Source of the DNA: Intoshia linei | Taxonomy: Eukaryota; Orthonectida; Rhopaluridae | Direction: 5' to 3' | Assembly: GCA_001642005.1 (NCBI GenBank) | Contig: LWCA01000260.1 | Span: 1 to 35,768, forward strand | Length of the DNA: 35,768 bases | Shown: in pieces, positions 22,080 to 32,600 of the stretch | Layout of the letters: each line of letters opens with the position of its first letter | Position numbering within the stretch: position 1 is the stretch's first letter | Program-made: the position numbers and the translations under genes | The notes under the pieces: generated by a model | The model's input: the letters and a program-made list of their open reading frames with translations, nothing else | Database searches by the model: none | What the model was told of the DNA's origin: nothing

Positions 22080-22452
22080 ATATACACCCGGTAGTCCAGA
22101 CTTTGGATTCCAGGCACCAGTAAAATATCGAAAATTTACAACTTTTTAGCATATAAAAATAATTATTTCTTCCCCGTTACAGTTCGGTTTAACCGCCGAT
22201 TTCCTAATGCAGATTCGTCAGCCACCAACTGGAAAAATTTGAAAAAAAGTTACTAAAAGCATAAAAAAAGTAAATTTGTAGTAATATTTTCGTAATTTTT
22301 CTAGTCCATTAGATTTTAAGTGGTACCCCAAAATTTTAAAATTTTAAGAGGAATTCATCCATTAAATTGGATTAAAATTAAAAAAAATGAGATGAAAATT
22401 ATTTAAGTTAAATTAAAATTCATATGTCAATAATGTGCTCAATTTTTTAGCC

Positions 22453-22642
22453 CAGTGATGGGAATGACGAAATTTTTGGTTGTACAATGGAAATTTGGTG
22501 GGGCCTGGAAAATATTACGAATTTATAGGATTATGAAAACTTAAGATTAATTTATTGTTATTATTAGAGAATTATATAGAAAATATTTCATTTTTTTACG
22601 AGTGAAAGTGGGTCCTAGCATAAAAAAGATTTGGAAACACTG
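22453..22642. mobile_element. 190-bp hAT-type MITE
   Basis: The element runs CAGTG ... CACTG, with a right end of the form TTTGGAAACACTG. It is flanked by TTTTAGCC (22445-22452) and GTTTAGCC (22643-22650), which agree at 7 of 8 positions. There is no coding capacity. Confidence 0.62.
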
Positions 22643-22844
22643 GTTTAGCCTAAACCCATCATATACACCATAAGAACAGCAACCAAGCCAAAGTGACATG
22701 GTATCAATTTCAATAAATGCATTTGGGAGAGAGTAAATAAGGAAATACTAGAACGTTTAACAAATATAAAACACATCTTGATAATGCTAAACAAACTAAA
22801 CTACAATGTTCATAAAAATCATTTATTAACAAATATAAAAAATT

Positions 22845-24429
22845 TTAAATTGTATTTATTTGTTCAACATAACTATTCATTTTAATTCGAATTTCAGGAA
22901 TAATAAACAATTTGTGTTGTTTTTCAAATTTTTTGACATAAAACATACAATAATAATTATCTAAAATTAAAATAAAAATTGTAAAAATTATAAAAAACCT
23001 TGAGTGATATCAGTATTAACAATTTCTGACCATTCTCGTAACATATAAAAAAGGTGTTGAAAATTTTTATCTTCATTTCTTAAAAAATGGAAATAAAAAC
23101 TATGGAGGTATTCAATGCCTTCTCTAAAATAATATAAAAAAGATATTACAATAATGATTACCTTTGTTTCATTTTTAAATCAACGAGTGCCAATTCTTTG
23201 AAAATGTTGTAAATGCTAATATTCAAGTTTTTTCTCAAATATAGAGAACAGAATCGATAAAATGAACTTTTTTCAAAACTTTTAAAACTGGAATTAGTCG
23301 CATAACCCATCAAACGTTCCAACGATATGGTTGCATCAAATTGAAAATTTTTATCATACATAAAGTAATAAATACGCATTTTGGTAATGTCAGGTGATCT
23401 GTGAGGGTGTCTTTTCATAATCTTTTCACATGATACTGCCGACGGTTGAATGTATCCATACATGGATTTAGATTTATTTACAATCTTTTCATTTAATAAA
23501 GGCACTCGTTTGTCAGAAATTACGATTTGCATTTTGTAAATAAATTTTCTAGAGTTTCGGTTGAGTTTATGAGTCAGATTTTTATATAAATTATTAATTT
23601 CATTTTTAAAACTTGGAATATAAGGATTAATAAAAGTCAAAACACCATGAGGTTTGCTTGAATTGCAGGTATATTTGTGTAAATGTGTTTTTGCGAGAGC
23701 GCAAATATTAAATCTCGGGAAAAAGGACGAATCATACTCAGGGTTTCCTAGAGCAGCTTTTGAATGGGTTTTATAATTAATACTGGCTCTAACGTGCGAA
23801 AAAGTATCACACAATTCCACTTTCAAACTAAGTAATGCGGCAATCTGAATCAACACGCTTGTAGCATTCAATCTTGCAAACTTTTTAAAATTTTTTATCA
23901 ACATAATACTTACAAATCCCTCCTTATCCATACTATATTGTAAATATTTATCGGTAGAAAGATTATCATTGCTAAACCAAAAATCCATTTGATATATAAA
24001 AACGGAAAGTCTCTTTTGGACAGCCATATTGGAGCAAATGTACGCCAAAAGTTGAACGTATAGAAAGGGTAATCTTTTTGTTCCAGGGTAGAGGTAATGA
24101 ATACTGTATGGGTTTACATGATACGTGCATATTCCAGAATCTTCATAGCTTTTAACGTTTTTTCGAGCAGAAAAATTGTTGATTGTTTGAACAAAATGTA
24201 AGATGGAAGGATATATTGGATTTTTTTTTGTTGTCAATTGCAATAACTCATTTAGTGATAAATTGCTAACACTGTCATGTTGGTAGATTTGATTAGATAT
24301 TATTGTGTCAGGGTCAAATTCATTACGTGGAATTTCAGTGTAATCAAAAGGGTTAACAAAACCGTTCTCCAATCCATTTTCGACAGAAAATTGGCGACTC
24401 ATTTGAATAAACTTGCAATTATTTTTCAA
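22845..24429 (-). CDS. LARP1: La-related protein 1 (LARP1-like), three exons
   Basis: LARP1 binds mRNA caps, 5' TOP sequences and poly(A) tails and controls translation and stability of ribosomal-protein mRNAs in the cytoplasm. Exons are 23162-24429, 22999-23123 and 22845-22960, separated by introns of 38 bases each, giving 502 residues. The La motif spans about 141-213 (YQMDFWFSNDNLSTDKYLQ, then MDKEGFVSI). The C-terminus has three DM15-type repeats: about 383-421 (SSFYRFCSLYLRKN, ELALVD), about 423-462 (FYFHFLRNED) and about 465-495 (YYCMFYVKKFEK, IIPEI). The second and third repeats are visible only after splicing, which supports the model. It is shorter than vertebrate LARP1. An AATAAA lies 18 bases after the stop. 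A later ATG at residue 10 is an alternative start. Confidence 0.88.
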
Positions 24430-26149
24430 AATAATTTACTTGTTGAAACGTCTATTGTAATCAAATGATTATTAGCTAAATGAACATATTAGAATAAAAT
24501 CGAGCAAAAAAATGTATATTTACATGTTAATAATTTTATATAACTAACCAATATCTAATCTCCACTAATCCACCGAAGAAAACTTTTTTAATTATACCAC
24601 AAAAACAAATTCAAGAATAAAATATTATATAAACATAATACTATTCACTATTACCAATCATTTAAAGGAGTGGTTGTCAAACTTATACAATGGACCGGAC
24701 CGGTAATTTGTGGTTTTGGTGATGAAATACTCAATTTCTAAAAATTAAAATTGCGATACAACATGACTCTCGAAAAACTATTAGAAATTGGTGTTTTTAA
24801 AAATTTAAGCCTCTTCATTTCATAAATGAATGGTAACAGACAAACAGAAATATAATTTTAGCTACATTATTTTACATAAAGTAAGGATGAATAAGGATTT
24901 GATATTCAGTCTTTTGTGCACTTTTTAACGTTAAACTTTTAGATGTAAATAATAAATAATGTCATACTAACATGCAAATTATCATTATAATTGATATTGT
25001 CGAATAATTTATTCATAATTTAAAATGTACATTCAAAATAAAAAAAATGTCAAAACTGGTTTAAATTGAACAAATTAATGTTAAATTAATGGGTTAATTA
25101 ATTAGTTATCGATCAATAAAGTTTTATGCATGAAATCCAATATGAATTTTAAATGAAAATAAAATTACCTTACAGTTTCCAATTTCAATATTCCGTTGCA
25201 AAATGCAAAGACAAACTTGGCAGATTGATAAAAATGAAAATATTGTTTTTGTTGATATTGAACTATCACAATTTGGACATAATCATCACAAATACTGATT
25301 GTGATTGGGAAACTAGTCTAGTTACCGGACTCTATTAACTGCGCACTGTAAGGCAATGAATACGTTATTATGTTATAATCCATGACAATGTTATACATGA
25401 GTTACATGATACATTTAATTGAGATATGACCATTGGTCATCTTAATCTATCTTATATTTAAATGATAATAAAGAGGGAACATTCAACTGTGTACGAAGAA
25501 AGTAATATGTTGCATGTTACTCTAATATTTATCTACTGTCTATTTAAAATTATAATTCATAATAATTATCAATCCTTTCAATACCGCCATTTATTGTATA
25601 TTATTTTATTTTATACTATATGTATATTTTTATGTATACATATATATTATCATTATTTTAATATGATTGTCTATTCATGCATAGTAATCATAACTTTATA
25701 CTCTCAATACCGCCATAAATATAGAAAACCCAAATGGCGGTATTGAGATGCCTTACTGTATAAATAAAGTTGTATTTTCATATCATAGCTTTATTTTTTA
25801 TGATGATACCCATTGGGTTTCACCCATTATGATATTTTTTGACACCATTGTGAACACCACAGCTTTATAATGTTAATTTTAATAGCTCACATGAAAAAAG
25901 TTCGGAATAGATACCTAAACTAGAAATTTTAATAATTATCATTTTGTTGATTTTTGAAAAAATATTCTAAAATATCACATAAAGCTCAAACACTCTGTAG
26001 ACCCCTATTTGGGAACCGCGTTAATTATCACATTATTTATCCCTTACTTGACGTCGATTTTATAGAGCTACTAGCTTGACTGTTATGTACTACGTACAAA
26101 CAGCACCTATCTCTGCCTAGGGCAGATTTTTATAAAAAAATAAATTAAT
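24430..26149. other. Intergenic AT-rich region with repeats
   Basis: No gene is visible. It contains an inverted copy of a short dispersed repeat (24635-24675) next to a hAT-like GTGGTTGTCAAACTTAT, a hairpin-bearing segment (25345-25760) and an inverted GTTTGTACG-type repeat (26070-26130). The open frames at 25153-25338 and 25462-25746 look like chance ORFs; the second largely overlaps the hairpin-bearing segment. Confidence 0.5.
25345..25760. repeat. Possible MITE with a perfect 15-bp hairpin
   Basis: TCTCAATACCGCCAT (25702-25716) and its exact reverse complement (25734-25748) form a stem with a 17-base loop. A third CAATACCGCCAT occurs at 25579-25590. ACTGTAAGGCA near 25345 is mirrored by TGCCTTACTGT near 25749, possibly terminal inverted repeats. 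No clear target duplication was found. Confidence 0.5.
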
Positions 26150-27860
26150 GTTGAAAATCTAACTTTTAATAATAATTTAATTTTTAATCAAAATGTTTTG
26201 AAAATGAGAATTTTAAATTTAAAAATTGCGAAGGAATGAATTATATAGATTTTCACCGTATTTCTTTATTGGAAATGTGTAGACGTACAATTCACATTTT
26301 TTTTGAAATTGTAGGATCAATATTTACATTTTCAATTTTTATTTTAATTGATTTATTTGAAAAATATTGGTTAATAATATATTAAAAATTATTTTTCACC
26401 GGGAATGCGTAGATTTTATGGGGTTAAAATTTTGTATTTATATCAACTGGAATAAGCTCTATCAGATTTTTTTTTTATTTTCAGACCATTAATTATTTCA
26501 CATTTTTTGTTTTAATAAAATATTTCGGAAAAAAATATATGAAAATTAAATGCTTTTTTTGACCGTGAAGTCGTCACTTATCGGATTGAATTTTTTTATG
26601 TGTGTCAACAGGATACAACTGTACCACCTGTACATTTTTTTAAATTCTAGGGCTGTTTTCATTAAAAAAAGAAGGGTAATTTGTGGTTTTGGCTCCTGAA
26701 GATATTTTTTATAAATTTAAATATATGATCATGTTTATGATTTTAAAATCTGCATCAGCGTATATATTTTTTAATTCTCCAACTCCAATTCAGCTTTAAT
26801 TGGCTTTTGGATAGATATTTGTAGTTTAAAATTGATGAATACAAAATTATCTATTCGGTTTGTAGAATATAATCAAGCACCAATGTTATTTTTGTTTTCT
26901 CGTTTTATTGTGGGATGTTCTTGGATTGTTTATTTTAATTCTTTCATTATATACATGAAGCTTATTTGTAAAGAAAGTGCTTTATCCATGATTGCTAAAT
27001 TTAAAGCTGCGAGTGTCAAAGAGTGGTATTAACTAGGATGGAAATCTTAAATACGGTGTACATTTAAAAGTATGTTTTTGAATGGAATGGCAACAATAAT
27101 TGTTATTTGGCTACCAACAAAATTTATAATCACATTTTTGCCAGGATTGATACCATTTAAAGTGGATGGGTTTATAACACATTACTTTGCATTTGATGTG
27201 ATAATTGCAATAACTATATGTTCATTACTTATAAAAGTGCGCATTTTACAAAATTTTCTACGATTGACACTAATTTGAACACTAATGGTTTTAAACTTGA
27301 GATAGGATATGAATAATAATTTTTGGGACAATCCTGATACTGACGAAATTTTTGAAAGCGAGGATGATAAAGTTGAAAATACCCACATATCTTTCAAGTT
27401 TTATCGAATTATTGGATTTTGGATTTTATTTTGTTGGAGCTTGATCTCCAATGTCATCTCCAATTGGAGTTTGATTTTCAAAAAGAGGGACAATTGGGGT
27501 TTTTGACCCGTAAGATGTGAGTTTGGGAGGTTGAAATTTATTTATTATATGCCCCGAAAAAAACTGTAATTGAAACGTGGTCTTTAAAAAATTCTAAGAG
27601 TGGTAGTTATTTCAATAAAGTTTTTGACCCGTAAGATGTGAAATTGGGAGGTTGAAATTTATCTTATTATACGGTTTTTGACCCTTAAGATGTGAAATTG
27701 GGAGGTTGAAATTTATCTTATTATACGCGGAAAAAACAGTAATTGAAATGTGGACTTTATAAAATTCTAAGACTGGTAGTTATTTCAATAAAGCGTAACA
27801 CACAGACACACACACAAACAAAAATCGCGTAGAATATTATATAAGTTAGGATAGGATATT
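26150..27860 (-). repeat. Family A repeat, interrupted and internally duplicated
   Basis: This copy is inverted relative to 7775-8885 and carries most of the same landmarks in reverse. It is split by a foreign segment (26785-27457). Beyond that, the block TTTGACCCGTAAGATGTGA plus GGGAGGTTGAAATTTAT occurs three times (near 27500, 27623 and 27676), the last two 53 bases apart, a local tandem expansion not seen in the other copies. It ends in an AC-rich run and GTAGAATATTATATAAGT. Confidence 0.72.
26785..27457 (+). other. Coding-like insert inside a repeat copy
   Basis: Flanks CTCCAACT (26777-26784) and CTCCAATT (27458-27465) match at 7 of 8 bases, suggesting a target duplication. Within it three open stretches (26832-27032, 27072-27278, 27309-27420) lie in one frame. 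The gaps can be read as GT..AG introns of 45 bases (GAGTG|GTATTA ... AAAAG|TATG) and 69 bases (ATAAAA|GTGCGC ... GATAG|GAT). The joined product would have several hydrophobic segments and an acidic stretch (DTDEIFESEDDK), like a multipass membrane protein. I do not recognise the family. It may be a captured gene fragment or chance. Confidence 0.4.
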
Positions 27861-28664
27861 CATTTGAGCCATGTATTGTTACAGAAATGTTATTATTGTT
27901 AGATGATTGTTAGATCAGCCATGTCAGTCTCCATGCATATCGAGCCTTACTTTCTTGTAATTTATTCCATTAACTAATATTATTTTCATTAGTGTTTGCA
28001 ACTTTCTTAACCTCTTTAAATAATATACGATTAAAACCTATCAAATGTCATCATTGGCAACGAATAAGGAGTGAATTTCGATTATTCGAAAAATCGTTTG
28101 CAATAATCGGAATATATTCCGATTAATGGGTTAATAACATTTAAATTTGACATTTGTTATAATGCATGAACTCGAAGAGTGAGTGTTAAAAATTTAGCAA
28201 ACCTTTAATAACCCTGTTAGCGTTTGCAATGCGCATTTTTGCAACATTTGCCATCCTTATAAATTTTTGTAATACTGATTCAACGGAAAATTGTGTTAAC
28301 TGTAGCAAGGAACTACTGTAATTAACTTAAATGCATATATTTGACTGCTTCGAAATCGACTGCGTTATTAATTTTATCATGAAAGAATTGTTAGATTTTA
28401 ACTAGTTTATAATAATCTATTCACTTTGATGCTGAATTAATCAAATCTGACTTTATATTCACATTCTGACTGTAATATACTCAAATCTGACTGTTGTCAC
28501 CTCTATTAAGGTCAAATTAATATTTATTTTCAGTATGAATTAGAGTTTTGCATTGGATCGTGTTGAGGTGATATGTACGAACGAAACGAAAATTTTTTTG
28601 TATGAAACACGAAATATAATAAATCCTTCAACACGATCCGAATCAAGATTAAAATCTTGTAATT
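27861..28664. other. Non-coding stretch with palindromes
   Basis: No gene is visible. A perfect 22-base palindrome lies at 28104-28125 (centre GGAATATATTCC). A 12-base inverted repeat, GGATCGTGTTGA (28555-28566) and TCAACACGATCC (28628-28639), bounds about 60 bases. Confidence 0.5.
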
Positions 28665-29000
28665 TTATTTGCAATTTTTAAATTTTCATTTTCAAAACAT
28701 TTTATTTAAAATTTAAATTAAAGCTACAACTACACTTCTGTATTACTTAAAGTAATACAATTTTGTTATTATCATTTTTATATTTATTGCAATGCTTTGT
28801 AATATTGGTAAAATTCATCTGAAATATGTTTCTTAAGTGCTGATTCCGTTAATTATTAATACATAATTGGTATTTTTAATTATTTATTAAATTAGTAATG
28901 AATATATATGATCAAATTGAAAATGACAAAAAGGTTTTTACAATTTTATTTTTTCTGGAATTTATGCTATTTATGACATTTTTTAGGATTATACTGTTTT
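28665..29000 (+). repeat. Family A repeat, distal segment
   Basis: Matches 8545-8885 in the same orientation, including TTCATTTTCAAAACATTTTA, AGTAATACAA, TTTATATTTATT, GCTGATTCCGTTAATTATT and ATACATAATTGGTATTTTTA. The proximal half of the family is absent here, so the copy is partial. Confidence 0.65.
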
Positions 29001-29684
29001 TACTTTATTTTTAATATTATATACACATATTGTCTAATAAATTTAAAAAATGGGATAACATTTTTTTTAAAAATTATTTAAACAAATATTAATAAAATAA
29101 ATTTAACGTGAAATAATTCACTTTAAAGTAAAAAGTAATGTGATATGACGGATCCACGTGTAACAAATTTGGGAACCACTTCTTTAAAGGATTGATAATA
29201 GTGAGTAGTAGTATTTTTAAGTTAAATTTTCTAATTGAATTTATTTTTGTGGTAAAATAAAAATATCCGCTCACGGCAGAACTAGGATGATGTTTGTACG
29301 AATTACATAACATTGAAGCTAGTAATAAATAAAAATAAACAAGAAAATAAAAACTGATTAATGGATTAATACAATTTTTTAACCTACATTATTCACTAAA
29401 TGTTTTAATGGTACAAAACTTATTAACATGATGTTTTTTTATATTCCAATTTCAATTTTTTTGATATATATGTTTATCTCTTGAATAATTTTTTATTATT
29501 TCATAACATCTTTTGATTTCCGTCATTAGGGTATGAATTTGTTTTTGTCTTTCCCTACAAAATTCAGTATTGTTTCATTATATTATTTATAAATGACTTC
29601 AATTTTTATTATTATTAACAATATAAAATGTATACTGTACATTATATTTATATTATATCATTGTACTGTATAATATTTACAATA
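29001..29684. other. Intergenic, 3' of coiled-coil gene
   Basis: AT-rich, no gene. It contains a copy of the ATTGATAATAGTGA-type repeat (29170-29215) after GGGAACCACTTC, and a GTTTGTACG-type repeat (29275-29325). On the minus strand an AATAAA at 29605-29610 could serve the coiled-coil gene. Confidence 0.45.
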
Positions 29685-32600
29685 TCAAATATATAACCAT
29701 GATTTTTTTTTAAGAGCGTCTGCAATTCGAAATTTCATTTGATCAACTAGTTTTTGATATTTTTCAATTTCACCGTCATGTATTCTTTTAATATCTTCAT
29801 ATTGACTGTCAAACTAAAAAATCAATTACTAATGTACGAACTTGATAAAATTGTATGATTAGATATCAGTAGAATGTTAAAATAATTAGTTCCATTATGT
29901 AAATAATTATAATTCATGGTTCTGATCATTGTGTACTCGGTCACATTCGACTCCCCCCCAAATACAAAATCAACCCTGAAAATTTGAGTTTTTGTATGTG
30001 GAGATGTTATTCTGAGTTTAAAATTTATCTTACTTTTGAGCCGGAAAAAACCAACATAAAATTTTTGTTTTTTAAATAAATTGTTACACACAAGCAGATA
30101 CACATTTTTAACAACTTATATTTTGCATAGGTAAGGACAACATTTTAATATATTTTAAATAATTAACATTAAAAAAATTGTTAGTTGCGAATATGATCTT
30201 GGATACAGTGAAAAAATTTTTACATTAAAAGTAATAATTTGTAGAGTATAAGATCATAAATTTTTTTATTTGATGACAAAAGAATCCGTCCAAACATCTG
30301 ACGCGTATAGTTCTTATATAATATACTACGCTATTTTTGTTTGTGTGTGTGTTCCACTTTATTGAAATAACTACCAGCCTTAGAATTTTATAAAGTCCAC
30401 ATTTCAATTACAGTTTTTTCCGGGACGTATAATAAGATAAATTTAAACCTCCTAAACTCACATCTTACGGGTCAAAAACCCCAATTGTCCTTCTTATTGA
30501 AAATCAAACAAGTTGGAGAATTTAAAAAAATATATACACTGATACGGATTTTAAAATCATAAACATTATCATAAATTTAAATTTAAAAAAATTATATTTT
30601 CAAAGCCAAAACCACAAATTACTTTTCTTTTTTTAATGAAAACAACCCTAGAATTTCAAAAAATTTAAATTTAAGGATTGAGAATAGTGAATTGTAAGAT
30701 TTTTAAATTAGATTTTCAGCGTGAATTTATTTTTACAGTTAACCTAGTAAAATATAAAAACCGAATTTTTCAAATTTTTATAATTTTCTTCTTTTTGTAG
30801 AATTATTTTTTGATAATTTTCACTTTCTAATTGTAATTTAGACATGGCTTCTTTTAAACTGGTATTAGTTTTAATTTCTACATCGAGCGTTTGACATAAA
30901 TCTTGTTTAACCTAAAATATAGACATATGACATAAGTAATGTATAACAGCGCTTGTTAATCTTTTTTCACGCGCGACCCCATTTTAATTATGTAAAAATT
31001 TTGGGACACGACATCAAAATTTTACTTCATCAGATAATAACAATAATTATTATTATTAATGCAAATTTTATATTATCACTAGCTTTGCTGCTTTGTAGAC
31101 ATGCAGATGCACAAACCTTAACTTTTATATAAGTTAGGATGGATAATTTGTGGTTTTGACCATGAAGAGATAAGTTTATGAATTTGAAATTTTCAATATT
31201 TATGATTTAAAAAATTCTAGATTTCATTTTATTTTTAAAATAGGATGTGTAATTTTTAGTTTTTATACGTAAAAGGCTCAAAGATGGATGTTTTATTCAA
31301 TGTGCCTTTTCAATTTGACAGGTTTCAAACTTTACTTAGCTAGCTGAGGACCACAAAAGAGACAAACTGGTTTATGTTGATTATTTACTCCTTCAAATGT
31401 GAACCCGTACTTTAAAAAAGCATTGAAATTGAATTTAAAAATCCATGTTTATAAAAATATTTTCAATACAAAATAAAATAATTTATGTACAATGTCATTG
31501 AATGACAATTCAAAGACAATTTTTTGGGTATAATAAAAATGTGTCCTCGTGCTGTTTGTACGTAGTACATAACAGTCAAACTAGTTATCTTATAATAAGT
31601 TTTTTGAAAATGAAAATTTATATCAATTGAAAAAGTCTATATCTACACATGAACGCTTAAATCCTCAGTAAATTAATTTAAAACCTGAAAAACAAATAAA
31701 TAAGCAAACCTTCAATCTTAAAAACATTGCACTGTTTAACATTGAAAAATGCAACATTACAAAAATATATAGTAGTGATGTTATAAACTTTAATTTTAAT
31801 ATTTAAAAATTTGTAGGATTTTGATCGTAGGGATTAAGAGATATAGATGATTAAAAATTAGACCATAATTTATATTAATATTCAGTTACTATGCTAAATT
31901 TCTGTGAACATTGCAAATAAACTTATTCAAATTAATATCACATCCATTATCTTATCCATATTTATCCAAGATGCACTTTTGTAATTTTGTTTCAAGTAAT
32001 ATTTGCAATATGTGTGGCATTCTGTTATTAAAAAATAAAAAAAAAGTTAATCTTGCATGTAATCAAGATCGAAGACCATCATATGAAATAATATATGAAA
32101 TTTTCCAAAATTTTGAATCTTTGCGGACGCCCAAGTTTATCTGCCTGACTTGTTACAGGAGAACCAAATCAGGTATAGCTAGATTTTTTAAACCACGGAC
32201 ATGATCACGTGGATTATTTTTGTTATATTAATGAATCCAATATGAATCTCCAACATCAATCAAAATATAAACAATACCCTGAAATGCTATCTTCAACAAA
32301 ACCAATTAAAAAAAAATCTGAAAACGTAAAATTTAGTAAACATTCTCAGGAAGTGTAGCATCATTTTCTTCCAGTATCTTAGACACTAGAAAACCATGTC
32401 AAAGCGATTTAGATAGCTTGATTGTAGAATTAAAATTACCCAAAAATAAATCTAAAGTTCTTATAGATTTTTTCAAAAAGAGAAACCTTACTGATGGCCA
32501 AGTATTGAGCACATCACATCGAAAAAGAAATTATAAATTTGCATCATATTTCGAAAGAAATGTGGATATTGTGCATGTATCTAATTTTAATGGATTGTTA

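Larger units (their letters stand above)
21379..22844. other. Intergenic region between innexin and LARP1
   Basis: Both flanking genes are on the minus strand. The region holds two non-autonomous elements (21595-22079 and 22453-22642) and the LARP1 3' end with AATAAA at 22822-22827. No further coding is seen. Confidence 0.55.

Noticed and set aside
25462-25746. 94-codon frame rich in Tyr and Ile
   Set aside because: It overlaps a hairpin-bearing repeat and has no similarity; probably non-coding.
28104-28125. Perfect 22-base palindrome
   Set aside because: A single AT-rich palindrome with no second copy noticed; no basis to call it a regulatory site.
29822-30103. 93-codon minus-strand frame in the coiled-coil gene intron 4
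   Set aside because: It lies just upstream of the exon 5 acceptor, has no similarity, and would break the coiled-coil reading frame.
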